Source of the DNA: Adineta ricciae
Lineage: Eukaryota > Rotifera > Eurotatoria > Adinetida > Adinetidae
NCBI GenBank assembly: GCA_905250025.1
Contig: CAJNOJ010000029.1
Location: forward strand, 62,001 to 126,000
Length of the DNA stretch: 64,000 bases
Direction of reading: 5' to 3'
The notes under the pieces are model-generated. The model was not told the origin of the DNA and searched no databases. It worked only from the letters and a program-made list of their open reading frames with translations. Of this stretch, positions 44,585 through 57,231 are shown piece after piece (within the stretch, counting starts at the first letter, position 1; each line of letters starts with the position of its first letter). Both the position numbers and the translations under genes were made by a program.

Positions 44585-47500
44585 CATGTTTATCTTACTG
44601 TTGGAAACTAATTCAACGCTCTGCCAGTCCAGGTTCTCCTCTTGTAGAGTTTAACGTCTTGAATTTTTTGTCTTTTCAAAACGCGTTTGTTTATTATCAT
44701 ATCTCATTGTTGTAAGCATTCGTCACTCTTACACTTTTCTGCGCTTGTAAGTTTTATCCAATTCCACTATCTATATCATTATGGGCAAACTGTGTTATAG
44801 TATAAATGGATTCTTCATTTCAAATTACTCGAATCGCATCTAAATACGAATATCTCCGTAGAAATTCTAAGAGAATACTCTTTTAAAGGTTAAACATTGT
44901 AATTTAGACAAAAACCAGTGTTGATTGTTTATGTCAAGAACAAATAAGTCGTAGATTACCTTGCGACATGATACTGCCAATGTGTCGTTGTGAGAACGAC
45001 TTGAAACTCACCAATCGAACGCTTTTTGAAATAATTGGTGATGTTCAGAAATTTTTTTTAATTCGTTGATTCCCCCAAGTTTTTAGCTGTTTTTTACATA
45101 ATGATTTTATTCAGCGTCTTTTATGTCGTTATCTTAGAACATGAATAGCCATTGAGCAGTATCATTCGTTGGTATTAAATGAGCGACCGATACAGTAATT
45201 TCCATTGGAACCAGATTAAATTACTCATATATACACCTCCACGAACATACATCTATTGATGAAATTTTCGATTCATAGTGTCCTACTAGGAAACATTAAA
45301 TAATACTAAAACTTCGTAAGTTCCATTTCTCATCACTTCCATTTCTGAGTTCACTCAAAAATAAATTCACCTCTACTCTCTCTATCTGCAATTCCCACCC
45401 CGAAGATATTTCTGCAACTTTATCCGGGTTCCAAGTTCTCTACTTGTTTCGTGTCAGTTCATATAGGCAGAATTCAGGCTGCATCTATTTAGAATTTAGT
45501 GAGAAGGAGAGTGAAATTTCCGAAAACGGTAAAAAATACGTTAAGTTCTGAATCGCTTCACTGTGCCGATTGTGAATGTGCTGAGGTAGGTGTTAAACTA
45601 TCGTGAGTGAATGATACTATGCGTAAGGTTTTTTTGAGTAGATAGTTGTCCAGCCAATGGTCTTACGCATTTGTATAATGTTAGAATCTCGCTGAAATAA
45701 CAGTTGTTCGTCACTGGTGTATTCAGCTCAATAACTGAATCTCTTGTTCAGAGGAGAATTAGGAAGCAAACAGAAAGTTTTCCTGTAATTACAGGTATGA
45801 ATATAAACCTTCACAGGTATCTGGAGATGTATGAGTTACTGTGGCGAGTGACAGAATGAAATTCACATCCATTGGATATAATTAGTTCGGTGTACCTCAA
45901 GTGAGACACATATAGTAGCTTGTTTACTAGGTGCACGATTGTTTTATTGAATAAAGGAAATTTTGAGGAACTTCAAAGATGCTGTGCAAGCCAACGGCAA
46001 TGAATTAGTAAAGTTTATTATATCTATCGATTCGATCGAGAATATGACGCTTATTTGTTGTGGAAACTTATATATACAAACAAAAATGAATTGAGACAAT
46101 TTCCATTTAGTTTTGTTTCAGTTGTTTGTCATTGTACTTTGTACATTTGCTATAAAAAATTATTTCACTATCGGATTTTGTCGATTCTAGTTAATAGGAT
46201 CCAATAAGTCGTCGGAACTCAATGCGATTCCGTTCCCCGTTCTACGATAAAATCCGACAGCTTTCGATCAAAGCCTATGGCATGGCATCCGACTCTATGA
46301 TTGGACGACCTGGGTACGGGTGGAGATGAAAACTTTTATTATTGGAGCCGATGTTGGGCACGCATATCTGAACGCATAAATCGTGCAAGGACTCGAATCA
46401 TGCGCTAAGATATCTTACGTCCAAATTGATGCCTTTTACAGAACGAAATTGCTCGATTATCGATTTCTACAAGTGGAGAAAATAATAAAATTTGTGCTTC
46501 AGATCACAGTAATCTATAGTGCGAAATTCTTCGTACAAAATGTCGTCGAGTCTTTCAATTACCTCAAAGCAACTAATCAGTGTATAGAATAGTCTACTAT
46601 GAATAGAATTTGACGCTGCTTCGAGGCATACGTTCAACATTTTGTTCGAACGTTACCTTAGTAAACAAGAACTTTTTTTGGAGGCACGAAAATCGTATTT
46701 GTACAACGTATTTCAAGACTTTTATTCAATTCTCAATTTATAGCATTTGCATTGTACGGCACCCTAAACCAGATAGTATTCTTGGTGTATAATATTTGCT
46801 ATAACACAAGTCATAACAATAAGGAAAACCGCAGTCTGCTGGAAAGCTACATTTTCTTTACAAAATCGCCATTTATCGAAAATTTATTTTTTCCCGAATT
46901 CCCACTTTTCAAAACAGAGCATTTTATGTGTTTAATACGAGCTAAAGCAGAAAGCAAACAGTGTGTTTTCCAGATCAAAATGTGTTTTCGAAAACTGAAT
47001 GAGTGATAGCTGTGTTATACAAACATCATCTTCAATTCGCCGAAAAAATGTTCTCATAGTTCGCTAAGTTTCATCTAAGAATTACTGCGAACATTTATCT
47101 AGAAACAACAGCAGATATTTATCTCCTCGGACATTTTCTCGCGTCCTACAGCGAATTATAGGTAGGCGTAAATTGATTACGTATGTATCAACGGCTAGCC
47201 ATTAAGCGATGGAGTTTTGAGTAAACACAGCTTGTACGCGAAAACTGCTCGCTGACAAATGGTTAGTTGGTTCGATTCATGGAAACGGATCGCTCTTTAC
47301 CTTTTATTAACTCTAGTATATGCTACTGCAGTGCCATCGTTCAGCTGAGAATCAATAGCAATCACCGTTCCTGATTTGGTTTTCAAAGCGTTTGAATGTG
47401 CTGAGCACTGAGAAAATTCTTTCAGAAAAGGGTCAGCGGATCCATCGGATGAGCGGTACTTGTGGTAAATATGGGTATGTTCTCATTCTCAGAGGCGCGA

Positions 47501-48003
47501 AAGGCCGTTTCTTTTATGCACTTGACACCAGATGCACGTTTCACTAGTGGCGATCATATTTTTACGAGTAGATCAAGAAAATCTAGCAAATATTTTGCAC
47601 GCTTGTATGATATTCCACTGATAAGAACATTGTGATTTATAAGTTAATAGTATATGATCAAAGAGATTATTTTGAGGAAAATGCTCAAAACAGGCCTTTG
47701 CTGTTTGTGCCAAGCCTGTAATATGCTGAATGCTATAGATGGCTGCACATACCAAATGTTCTCCGTTTTCATCTTTGACAATTTCCTTATGAGTTATAAA
47801 TCTTTTGGCACTAAAGTTTCATGAAAATGTTACATCCATTTTCTGTGCGTTGTTGATGTATTGTATATATCTACTAATACAATGTATGAGTCATCGGGTG
47901 TTAAACACTAATCGGATTGGTTGCTTGTAGTATGTGTCTATCTAACGTAACGCTGTTACGTTTCAATAGTATATTTACTTCTAAACACGCAAAATAAGGA
48001 GTG
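44585..48003. other. 3.4-kb gene-poor stretch
   Basis: Only short open frames without family resemblance or splice support. No repeat array, tRNA or transposase motif was recognised. Confidence 0.5.
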
Positions 48004-50890
48004 ATGGCTGACGTTTCATGGGATGAAATTCGTAGTTTACGAGCTGATTTTCTCAATTTACAATTATCCGAAACGGCCAATAAGTAATCTATCAACGATT
48101 GTCGATTTTTTTCTCCGTGTAATATTTCATTATCTAGACTATCCGAGCGAAATTGTGTCGAATTGATTGGATTATTGGTAAAAGAAGGTTTACTGAATGT
48201 TATATATACTACCGATGGTAAGGATATTATAACTGAACAGCGACTGATCCGAGAAATTCTCGACGAAATCTATGCGAATGGAGGTATGTACTTCGGCATT
48301 TTGTTGACTTTTCGTATTCTCGAAATATCCATCTACAGGTCGTATTAATATTGTCGATTTGGCACAGCATCTTCGCATTGATTTAACTTACATTGAAGGT
48401 AAAGTCGGCGACGTCTGTAAAGAAGATCCGACTTTACAATTTATTTTGGGACAATTTATTTCTGCGTGAGTTGCATTGAAAGACAAATGAAAATTGTCTA
48501 TTTACTTTTGTCTTTTAAGCAATTATACCAATCGTTTGGTGGAGGAAATCAATGATATGCTGGTCGAACGTGGTTTAATTCCATTTAGTGACTTGATCCG
48601 TCAATTTGATTTGCCGACAGAATATTTGAATTCAATTGTTACGAACCGAATTATTGGCTCGGCATTAAATGGTATTAAGTACGAATCAGGAACATTATAT
48701 ACCGAAAATTATGTTCGTTTACAACAAAATATCCTTATTGGCTATCTTCAAGCAGCACTTTTACCTGTACGTGTAAATGAAATAATAAAAAATACTCGTG
48801 TTAATGAAAATCTTATCCAAGGTAAACTAGCATGAACTTACTGATAAAATCGATCTCTTCAATTTTCAGGTCTGATCGTCAATCTAATTCGTGAGAATCG
48901 AATCAACGGGACTCTGATTGGCACAACAAGAGAGAGTTCAATTTTTAATCCAAAAGTCTACACCGATGCTCAAGCGAAATATATTGACTCGTTTTTTACC
49001 CAGAATGGCTATATTGAATATTCACTTGTACGTAATCTTGGTGTTACTGATCCTGAAGGGCAAACAAAGTTAGTGTTAAAAGATCGTCAACAGACTTTGT
49101 ATTTAATTTCTGGTTGTGTTGATCTGCCAAAATTTCTTCCTCAATTGGAAATGAATATTGAACAAGGATTAGTTTCGAATGAATATGTGGATTTGACAAC
49201 TTTAATACCGAACAGTTTTACTGATAACGATATTGAAAAGTTATTAAAATCTGAAGGATCAATCAAAGAAGTGATCAAGTCATCAGGTGGCGAACTTCTT
49301 TCGAATACATTTGTTATCAGTAAAGAATTGCAAGACAAAATCGACAAGAAACTGAATGAAATTTGTCAAGAATACGCAGAGAAGGTAAGAACCAATTCAA
49401 CAGAATGAAGACGAATCGATTTGTTTTGCTTTGAAGGAATCAGCTCATTGTACTCCGCAATTGTATGCCGCCGCCCTTCAAGGAAATATTGCATTAGCTT
49501 CATCGTCATCATCAGCAACTGCCAAAGGTGCAGTAGCGAAAAAACCTGCCGCATCCGCTGGCAAACGTAAAGGCGCATCGAAAGTTTCTGAGGAAACAAG
49601 TACAAATCAAGAAACGATTCCATTCGTTGGTAAAGATGAAATCAAATCTCAAATTCGATCCATCAACGATGAATTACCTGATGAAATTCTCGATTTACTA
49701 ACCGATAATCTTTATAGGTAAGAAAAATTGAGTCAAAACAGCGGGTTCTTCATTATTCGTTTTCAAATTCTAGCGTCAAAAGTCGTCAATATCTGGATCA
49801 ATTTATTCAACGCGTGAAGGAAAGTTTTGTCGCGAAAGAATCTGAGGCAGGTAGTGATACAACACGGAAGAATGAAATAAAAAATGTACAAGAATCGATT
49901 AAACAAATGCATGCAAACATTTGTATATTTTCACGTGCAATTGAACAGTTAATAGCAGAAAACGAAACCGGTCTTGGTAAATTTCCTATATAGAATGACC
50001 CGTTTCATCGAACTAAATAAAAAATGCAATTTTAGCTGAAACTCTACAGCGACATTTAATCCGTTCGCTCTGCTCCGACATGTGCGATAACATCTTACGA
50101 GAACTCGATCCATCTGCAAATTCGAAAACAGGACAACTAACTATCGAAGTAAGGTTCATTCTCACGTGTACATACACCATTTCCAACCTGATGAACTCTC
50201 ATCTTTTCCAAGGAACGAAACAAACTCATACAAAAAATGTCCGAACCCAATCGTAGTTTCCTATCGAAAGTCAATGAATCTCTCAACGGCAAAGTAAATT
50301 CGATTGTGTTTTCTCCTCCGAATCTAGTTTTAATTATTGAAGAATGTTGAGACAACTTTAACTCGACTTGAAGATGCAGCCAATGATCTACTTCAACTAT
50401 CATTGAAACGTCCGAATAAGAAGAACGAAAAGTACGCTTTGAACTTTTGTCGTAGGTGTAAAGCATGTTGGATTATTCTAGAGATATTGCATTGGATATT
50501 CGCGAAAAACTCAAAGCGAAGCTAACAGATGAACAAGATCCAGCAATGATTCTTCATCTCACCGTGACTTTGATCTTCTATGCTGTTACCACGGGCCGAT
50601 TTATTCATGCTCCAGGTAAAGCTGTGCCAGCATTGATCAAATATTTATCGAAAGCACTCCCAACTAATGTTAATCAACGTTTACATGAAATGCAAGGTAA
50701 GCATTTCTTTCGTATTTTATAAGAGTACAGTGTTCTTTGCGCAGATTATGTCATCCAACAATCCACAACAGGCGCTGCAGCTGCACCGTTGTCCACCGAC
50801 AGAATTGAGTTCATTAAAAAGTTAGGTTTAAGTGCGAAAGAAAACATGTCATTTGCATCGTTTTCAACGGATACGGATGAAGCGCAATAA
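48004..50890 (+). CDS. UFL1: E3 UFM1-protein ligase 1
   Basis: Transfers the ubiquitin-like modifier UFM1 from UFC1 to substrates at the ER and ribosome. Twelve exons: 48004-48083, 48138-48283, 48339-48465, 48520-48821, 48870-49384, 49437-49717, 49774-49976, 50036-50148, 50213-50293, 50343-50431, 50464-50696, 50745-50890, giving 771 aa (human 794). Hallmarks: the start MADVSWDEIRSLRADF, LSERNCVELIG, GRINIVDLAQHL, YTNRLVEEINDMLVERGLIP, VDSFFxQNGYLE-like IDSFFTQNGYIEYS, a basic Ala/Lys linker (about 400-430), and MILHLTVTLIFYAVTTGRFI then HAPGKAVP. The exon 11 acceptor (gtgtaaag) was chosen for frame. No internal stop remains. Confidence 0.95.
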
Positions 50891-51963
50891 ACGTTTAACT
50901 TTTCTTCAATGAAAAAATAAAATTACCATCGAATATTTATATATAAAGTATGGTTTTGGGATATATTTTAAGAAATAAAGAGACAAAACAATTTTAATTA
51001 AAAGAACGTTTTATAAATTCTTTATAATATTTGTTTGAAAGAAATAATTAATAGCTAGGAGATTTCGATAACATCCAATCATGTGTACTGATAAAGGACA
51101 AAGTATATAGCACTGTATTGACTGATTATTCTGATCATGCTCTCTCTGTGTTTTTGACAGCAATCACGTGATAGTATACAGGCTAAAATAAATGTTACTT
51201 ATCACTAATGTGACAGTTAATACACGCTTGTCGTTAAATGTCGAAAAATGACTGAATAAACAATAAAGTTCTTCCTACAACAAACTAACGCAAATTTTAT
51301 TTAGATCAAAGAAGACGACGAAATCTTGCAATGTTCAAATTTTCTTCATTTTCAGAAATTACCGCACTACATGACTAACATGTTTTAAAGGACTAAAGAC
51401 TAAATAGCGAAAAGTTTTACATATGACACAAACCATGAGCTAATAATACGCGATGTGAAGAGCTATCAATCATTATTAGCTATGCATCACAGCAAGAATG
51501 GCTGCATTCTCGCGTTATCTAAAATTTTGACATTGATGGTCAAACATTTCACATATTACAGAATGTGATTCTTTTTCTGTACATGTATGTATTACAGATC
51601 GAACAATTTCTGTCGTGAAAATAATAATCCCGTGTTCTTCCTAGTATTTTAATCAAAAAAGTTTTCCATCGGAACAATTGCTCACGTTTCCCAGCTTACT
51701 CGTCTATGCCTAACACACATGGCAATACTGCTATGTAATAAAAATGAAATAGAAGCGGTTAACGAAGACGAATCGACTCATCGATCAGTACAATAAAGCC
51801 ATATTTTTAGCTTTGATTTCATCATTTTAGAGTCGGTTCGTGATGATGGCTGTGGATATCCAACATTTACCCAAATCGTTACTCTCGTTCACATTTTTGC
51901 CTTTACTCTGACTCTCACTCTCATCCATACCCATAGAACAAGATATATTATGTTAAATTTCAG
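50891..51963. other. Intergenic
   Basis: 3' UTR of UFL1 (aataaa near 50918) and the upstream region of NAT. AT-rich; nothing else was recognised. It ends in a splice acceptor (aaatttcag) abutting the NAT ATG. Confidence 0.5.
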
Positions 51964-52884
51964 ATGGAAAACGATGATCGTGTTGATGAATATTTGAAAC
52001 GAATAGAAGTCAATCGCCCGAAAGATGTATCGGATGAAGAATATCTGGCTCAATTGCATGTGGGCCATTTAACACACATACCATTCGAAACGTTTGATTT
52101 GATCGACATTAAACAATTGAATATTGAACAAGATCAAATCTTTCGCAAACTCGTACAAGAAAAGCGTGGTGGAGTTTGTTGCGAAATGAATGGTCTCTTT
52201 GCGTTTATTTTGCAGAATTTTAACTATAAAATTGAACTCATTCCATGTGGAGTTTATGCAACAGAGACAGAAAGTTATTCTGATCTTTATACGCACATTG
52301 CCATGCGTATCACAACGAAAAATGGTACAAAGTATCTATGTGATGTTGGTTTCTCAATGGATCCGCTTACACCATTATATTTTCAAACGGATTGTGTTCA
52401 ATATGCTTTAAATGGCTTTTATCAAATAATCAAATCCGAGGATCAATTGTATTATCAACTTAGAAATGGTTGTCTGAAAAATAAAAACGATCAGTTTTCT
52501 CTCACATCATCTTCATTGGAAACTTCAATTGTTGATATCGATCCGGAGCGTATTGCATGGCGTATGAGTTATCGATTTCCGATTGATTTCGACCAGAAAA
52601 CATTGACATTAGACGATTACAAGTTCAAATGTCCGTCCATTGTTCATTCGCCCGATATTATACTCAATCATCAATCGATTTGTCATATACATACGTACCA
52701 ACCAACAGTTGGTGCTTATAGTTTAAATGGTAAAAAGTATTCTGAATGGATTTTCGAAGATGGACACGCGATCCGTAAAAGTGCACCATCATCGATTGAT
52801 GACAAGGAAGTAGAGAAACTGTTGCAAGAAAAATTCAATTTAAACATTGAACGAAAAATTGAACTTGTTGATTCCTTAATATGA
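51964..52884 (+). CDS. NAT: Arylamine N-acetyltransferase
   Basis: Acetylates arylamines and hydrazines with acetyl-CoA. Single exon, 306 aa. The full catalytic triad is visible: Cys72 in EKRGGVCCEMN, His111 in YTHIAM and Asp127 in CDVGF; the HIPFETFD block near residue 38 is also typical. NATs are common in bacteria and fungi and in vertebrates, but patchy in invertebrates. Together with the intronless frame this makes horizontal origin plausible, though the sequence alone does not show a donor. A splice acceptor ends exactly at the base before the ATG. Confidence 0.93.
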   Translation: MENDDRVDEYLKRIEVNRPKDVSDEEYLAQLHVGHLTHIPFETFDLIDIKQLNIEQDQIFRKLVQEKRGGVCCEMNGLFAFILQNFNYKIELIPCGVYATETESYSDLYTHIAMRITTKNGTKYLCDVGFSMDPLTPLYFQTDCVQYALNGFYQIIKSEDQLYYQLRNGCLKNKNDQFSLTSSSLETSIVDIDPERIAWRMSYRFPIDFDQKTLTLDDYKFKCPSIVHSPDIILNHQSICHIHTYQPTVGAYSLNGKKYSEWIFEDGHAIRKSAPSSIDDKEVEKLLQEKFNLNIERKIELVDSLI

Positions 52885-54704
52885 ATAAATGCTTATTTTT
52901 ATCTTTCACAGCTGCTATATGTAGTCCTACGAAGATTGTCATTCAATCATTTTATCTTATTGATAACCTTGATACTACTGCTGAGAAAATGAGAACATGG
53001 ATAGATTATTATATCGATATCTATATTATTAATTGGCAAATAGCATGGATGGTATATCGAATAGCGAGAGAGACAGGAAAAGGTGTTGAAAATGTGATAG
53101 TTAACATTTATCAACTAATATGTCCTCTGTCTATCGAAAGAAGACCTGAATGAATCAATGCAATCTTTCTCTTTCTCTTCCATATGCCGATACGTATGAT
53201 TGAGATTGTCAATATTCTTAAGGTCTTTCTCCTCAAAGCTTTAGTCAGCATTTGCTCGATCGAGATCGATTCAATCGTCACATCTGATTTTCATTTGTAA
53301 ACACCAAGAGTATCAGTTCGTTGAATGTCTTATCAGTAACAATGGAATGATTTTATTCCTGGAAGTAACAGACAATATATCACATCGATCTAAATATTTT
53401 ACCTAACCAAGGTGACACACATGTCGATTGAAATCTAACCTTAGTGATAGATGACATGCATAACCTTGACGATTCTATTATCAATTATTAAAATAGTTTT
53501 CCTCAAAGACCAAGAAAATGCCAGAATGTCTGCTTGAAGATACTTATCTACTTGTTAACATCCTTCAAATAGGACATACATATAGAAAAAAAAATAGAAA
53601 AATCTCTTCTTGTTTTCTATTTATTAGCTAATGACATTTCGATTGAAAGAACTTGTTACATATTAATAACAAATGCGTATGTTTATTGGAATACAAAAAT
53701 ATCGTTGCTTTTGCTTCATTCTTTTCTCTCCTTTCTCCTTCATGCATCTTCTAAGATTGCATATAATCATCATAATAACAACACGGCACACAAAGCACAA
53801 CGAGATGTAAATCATATTCTTTCGTCGTTTTGAAATATATCCTGTGTATATAGTAGAATATTAATTGAAATAAACGTCAAGCAATTATTTTCATATATAT
53901 ATATATCGGTGTGTAGGAGAAAAAAACAACGCCTATTACTTCACGATCTTAAAATAAAATCAAGAAAAGAACTGTGTGTGTGTGTTCGTGGTAGTTGTTA
54001 TTGATAATTAATCAGTGCTTAAGAAGAAAAAGAAAAAAACTCGGAATGAAACACCTGCATAAAAACATAATTCTATATACATAAAGATTTACGTGCTTGC
54101 GGTTGATCTATTCTTCCAGTTTTTGATATTTACCTAAAGTATACTAGTGATAATTCGTTCATGTGCCAATCATATTTGAATTCGAAAGAGATGGTCGAAT
54201 GCTGGCAAGTTCTTTTTTTTCATGACTCGATAATTAGATGTTGAAGTTTTTGACAGATGCTTCTTCATTTATACTTCACACAATCAAAGGTTGACCTTGG
54301 TATGAATATGTTTTTTCTTTTCAAGAAAAAAAAGAGAGATTAATTTCAGAGTCGGTTTGGAGGGTGAGACACTATTGAAATATATACACCGCTTTGTCGG
54401 TCGTACGTAGACAGACACACACATACGCATGCGAAAAAACGATCACTATCGATAACAGTTTTTTTTGTGTGTCGTCTCCATCGCTTTCTCTCTCGCTTGT
54501 CTTCCTCCTGTCTATCTATCTTTTGTAGGTATTTTTTTTTATTTTCTAGTTTTGTTTCTCTTTGTCTCTCTTTCTCATACAGACTATCCGGTTGTTTTCT
54601 ACGCTTTACTCTCTCTCTCTCTCTGTTATTATAGTGTTGGCAACGGTGACTAACGGGTTCTACTTTAGTCTTCAACAGGAATCTCTATATTTCCTTGTTT
54701 AAAG
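52885..54704. other. 1.8-kb intergenic stretch
   Basis: AT-rich, with a short TA run (about 53893-53906) and a CT-rich tract (about 54475-54625) before the TINAG-like gene. A short frame overlapping the NAT stop is not convincing. No gene was recognised. Confidence 0.5.
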
Positions 54705-56144
54705 ATGACATGGATATTTTTCTTCGTAAATATTCTAATTTTATTATTGAATACAACGAATTCTCGTTACGCTGAATGGGAAGAAATCAAACCATACTGT
54801 TCTGTACGTCCACATCCTCAATGTTGTGCTAGTCGAGATGATGATTGTTTCATGCCTTATTATGATTCGCGATGCTATTGCGATGCATTTTGTTTTCGTG
54901 GCATTGATAATCATGATTGCTGTCCTGATCATGATTCCGTTTGTAAAGGTGAAAATGTCTCATTACCAACAACACCTGCACCTCAACCAACCGGTAAATG
55001 TTATGACCCATCAACAAATCGACAATACTCATTCGGTGAATCATTTCTACGTGATTGTAATTTATGCCGTTGCACTACACTTGGATTTCAAACAATATTG
55101 TCATGCGAAGAAGACTTATGTGTCAATAGTGATGAACTTATTTCACATATTAATCAACAACAGCAATATTTAGGTTACAAAGTACGAAAATATGATAAAT
55201 TTAATGGCGTGAAAGTTAAAGATGCATTAAATCATTATTTGGGTACAATACCTGATCGAAGTTTACGTACCATGGTCGACAATGCACCTGACAATCCAAC
55301 CGATTACTATCATATGGATGATGTTCATGCTTATGATATTCGTTCGAATGCTTCACTTGTCGGCAAAATTCGCGGCGTACGTGACCAAGGCAAATGTGGT
55401 ATTTCATGGGCATTGTCAACAGTCGATGTTGCTGCTGATCGACTGTCACTCGTACACAACATCAAATCACCGAAGGAACCTTTAAGTGTGCAAAATATTC
55501 TTTCGTGTACAGATAAAGCAGCGAAAGATGACTGTCAAGGTGGACGGGTTGCTTACGCCTGGGGTTTCATCAAAGATCGTGGTGTTGTAACAGAAAATTG
55601 TTATCCTTATGAAAGCGGTCAGACAGGTCGTATTGATGAATGTAAACTTCATTTGTCCGATGCTGATCTACAGAGCATTGCTCAACATCGAAAAGTCAGC
55701 AATATTCAATGTCCGTCAAATACGAAAGACGGCGAACATTTTAATTTTGGACCTGCCTATCGTGTCCGCGATGAAGTTCGTTCGATTAAATATGAAATTC
55801 GTTTTCGTGGCCCTGTTCAAGCGACTATGCGTGTTACACCCGAATTTTTCTTATATGATTCTGGTGTATATCGTTGTGGTGGTTCCAATTTTGAACGACA
55901 AAATCCTCGGTATGCCAATTTAGCTGCTTACCATTCGATTCGTTTACTTGGCTGGGGCGCAAATTATGATCAACAAGGACAACCAAAAGACCATTATTGG
56001 ATTGTAGCAAATTCTTGGGGTACAGGCTGGGGTAATAATGGATATTTTCATATTGGTTTTGGTGAATGTGAAATTCAAGAAACCGTTATTGCAACATACG
56101 GTAAATCTACTGAAGTACTTAAGAAAAAGAGTCGACGACAATAA
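54705..56144 (+). CDS. TINAGL1: Tubulointerstitial nephritis antigen-like protein (inactive papain homolog)
   Basis: Secreted matrix protein. Single exon, 479 aa. Order: signal peptide (1-20), a Cys-rich somatomedin-B-like segment (about 40-80, CYCDAFCFRGIDNHDCCPD), a second Cys-rich segment (CNLCRCTT, about 118-126) and a papain-fold domain from about 205 to 465. At the active site the sequence is DQGKCGISWALS, so Ser234 stands where papain has Cys. His410 (AYHSIRLLGWG) and Asn436 (VANSWG) are kept. The Cys-to-Ser change is the mark of TINAG proteins, which are non-peptidases in the basement membrane. Confidence 0.93.
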   Translation: MTWIFFFVNILILLLNTTNSRYAEWEEIKPYCSVRPHPQCCASRDDDCFMPYYDSRCYCDAFCFRGIDNHDCCPDHDSVCKGENVSLPTTPAPQPTGKCYDPSTNRQYSFGESFLRDCNLCRCTTLGFQTILSCEEDLCVNSDELISHINQQQQYLGYKVRKYDKFNGVKVKDALNHYLGTIPDRSLRTMVDNAPDNPTDYYHMDDVHAYDIRSNASLVGKIRGVRDQGKCGISWALSTVDVAADRLSLVHNIKSPKEPLSVQNILSCTDKAAKDDCQGGRVAYAWGFIKDRGVVTENCYPYESGQTGRIDECKLHLSDADLQSIAQHRKVSNIQCPSNTKDGEHFNFGPAYRVRDEVRSIKYEIRFRGPVQATMRVTPEFFLYDSGVYRCGGSNFERQNPRYANLAAYHSIRLLGWGANYDQQGQPKDHYWIVANSWGTGWGNNGYFHIGFGECEIQETVIATYGKSTEVLKKKSRRQ

Positions 56145-56865
56145 AAAAGAAATGGCGGTATTTCACTTCTGAACAGTCAAAAACATATGTATGCGTGTTG
56201 TGTGTTAGATTTTCAATATCTCTCTTCTTTTCGTTCTGTTTCCTATTAGTTTTCGATTTCTTTTTTGATATAAACAGGAATGATTCTCTTTACCACTTGA
56301 TATGATACATGTTTGTCAACCGCTGACGTCGATCGCTGAGTAGGAGGCGAAATACAAGTGATCAGATTTCTTTTTTTTGCGTATAGAAGAAGATCAAAAT
56401 AATAATGTCAAAGAAAGTTGCTGTTATTGTTGGATATGTCGATGTATTCTGGCCTTCTCTTTCTCTTTCATCTTCAAGAGGCGTTTTCTTTTTGTATTGA
56501 ATCAATTGACCTTGTTAGAGTTACCAGTCACTCTTTCTATTAATCTCACTTTGCTAATTTGACACATATACATAGATATTGACGATTTGCGTCCTGTGCT
56601 GACGCTTTACAAATTAGAAATGAACTGATTGTCATACGAGCTCGATGAGAAAAGAGAATCTGATCAAATGACGCTATTGTTGTTGTTTACATAAATCATA
56701 TATCAATTTCGATTGTCATACTAAACAAACAAACACGTTACAAGTTTTATTCATCATGATGTTGTTTTTTCACATTCGAAAATAACTGTAACGTTTTGCT
56801 TTAAAGATTTTCTATTTTTCATTTTATCGAAAGGTTTATTGAACAATATGCGTGTCTTTTTCCAT
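56145..56865. other. Convergent 3' region
   Basis: Between TINAG-like (plus) and the neuropeptide gene (minus). A short frame near 56377-56562 has no support. Nothing else was recognised. Confidence 0.5.
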
Positions 56866-57231
56866 TTAACCAACTTGAGCCCATGATGGTCGTTTGTTGC
56901 GGAAAGCGGCTGCTCGTTTTCCCACCGCTGCCCAACTTGGTCGTTTTAGACGTTGAGCATTGACATCTAAACTTTTCGTTTGTCGAAGCAACGGATACAG
57001 TGACGATGTATCGGCAAAAATTTCTGGATGAGACTGTTCAGTCAATTGACTGAGATACTCGTCGAGCGTATCAATATCGGCTAGCGGATTGTTGATTGAA
57101 TCCGTCGTAGAAGTTGGAGCATTGTTCGGTACTGATTCATTGACAATCAATTCACATGGACATGGATTTGCCATCGATATTGATAAAATAGCCAGTAGAA
57201 ATGATAAACAAACGAGCGATAAACGAAACAT
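56866..57231 (-). CDS. Neuropeptide precursor with two PSWAxV-amide peptides
   Basis: Single exon, 121 aa. It has a signal peptide of about 21 residues (FRLSLVCLSFLLAILSISMA) and an acidic spacer. Two C-terminal cassettes follow: KR-PSWAAVG-KR (about 97-105) and KR-PSWAQVG immediately before the stop. Dibasic cleavage and use of Gly as amide donor would give PSWAAV-amide and PSWAQV-amide. If cleavage falls elsewhere, RPSWAxV-amide is possible. The last peptide needs no C-terminal cleavage. I do not know a named family with this motif; the -xV-amide end recalls Mytilus inhibitory peptides only weakly. Two peptide-type receptors lie in the same window. Confidence 0.85.
   Translation of the reverse strand: MFRLSLVCLSFLLAILSISMANPCPCELIVNESVPNNAPTSTTDSINNPLADIDTLDEYLSQLTEQSHPEIFADTSSLYPLLRQTKSLDVNAQRLKRPSWAAVGKRAAAFRNKRPSWAQVG

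Noticed and set aside
46383-47006. Several 60-85-codon plus-strand frames
   Set aside because: No conserved motif, no consistent splice phases; typical chance frames in AT-rich DNA.
47240-47290. ggttcgattc motif suggesting a tRNA
   Set aside because: The flanking sequence does not pair as a T-arm or acceptor stem.
52881-53153. 90-codon frame overlapping the NAT stop
   Set aside because: Low-complexity, no similarity, no splice or leader signal.
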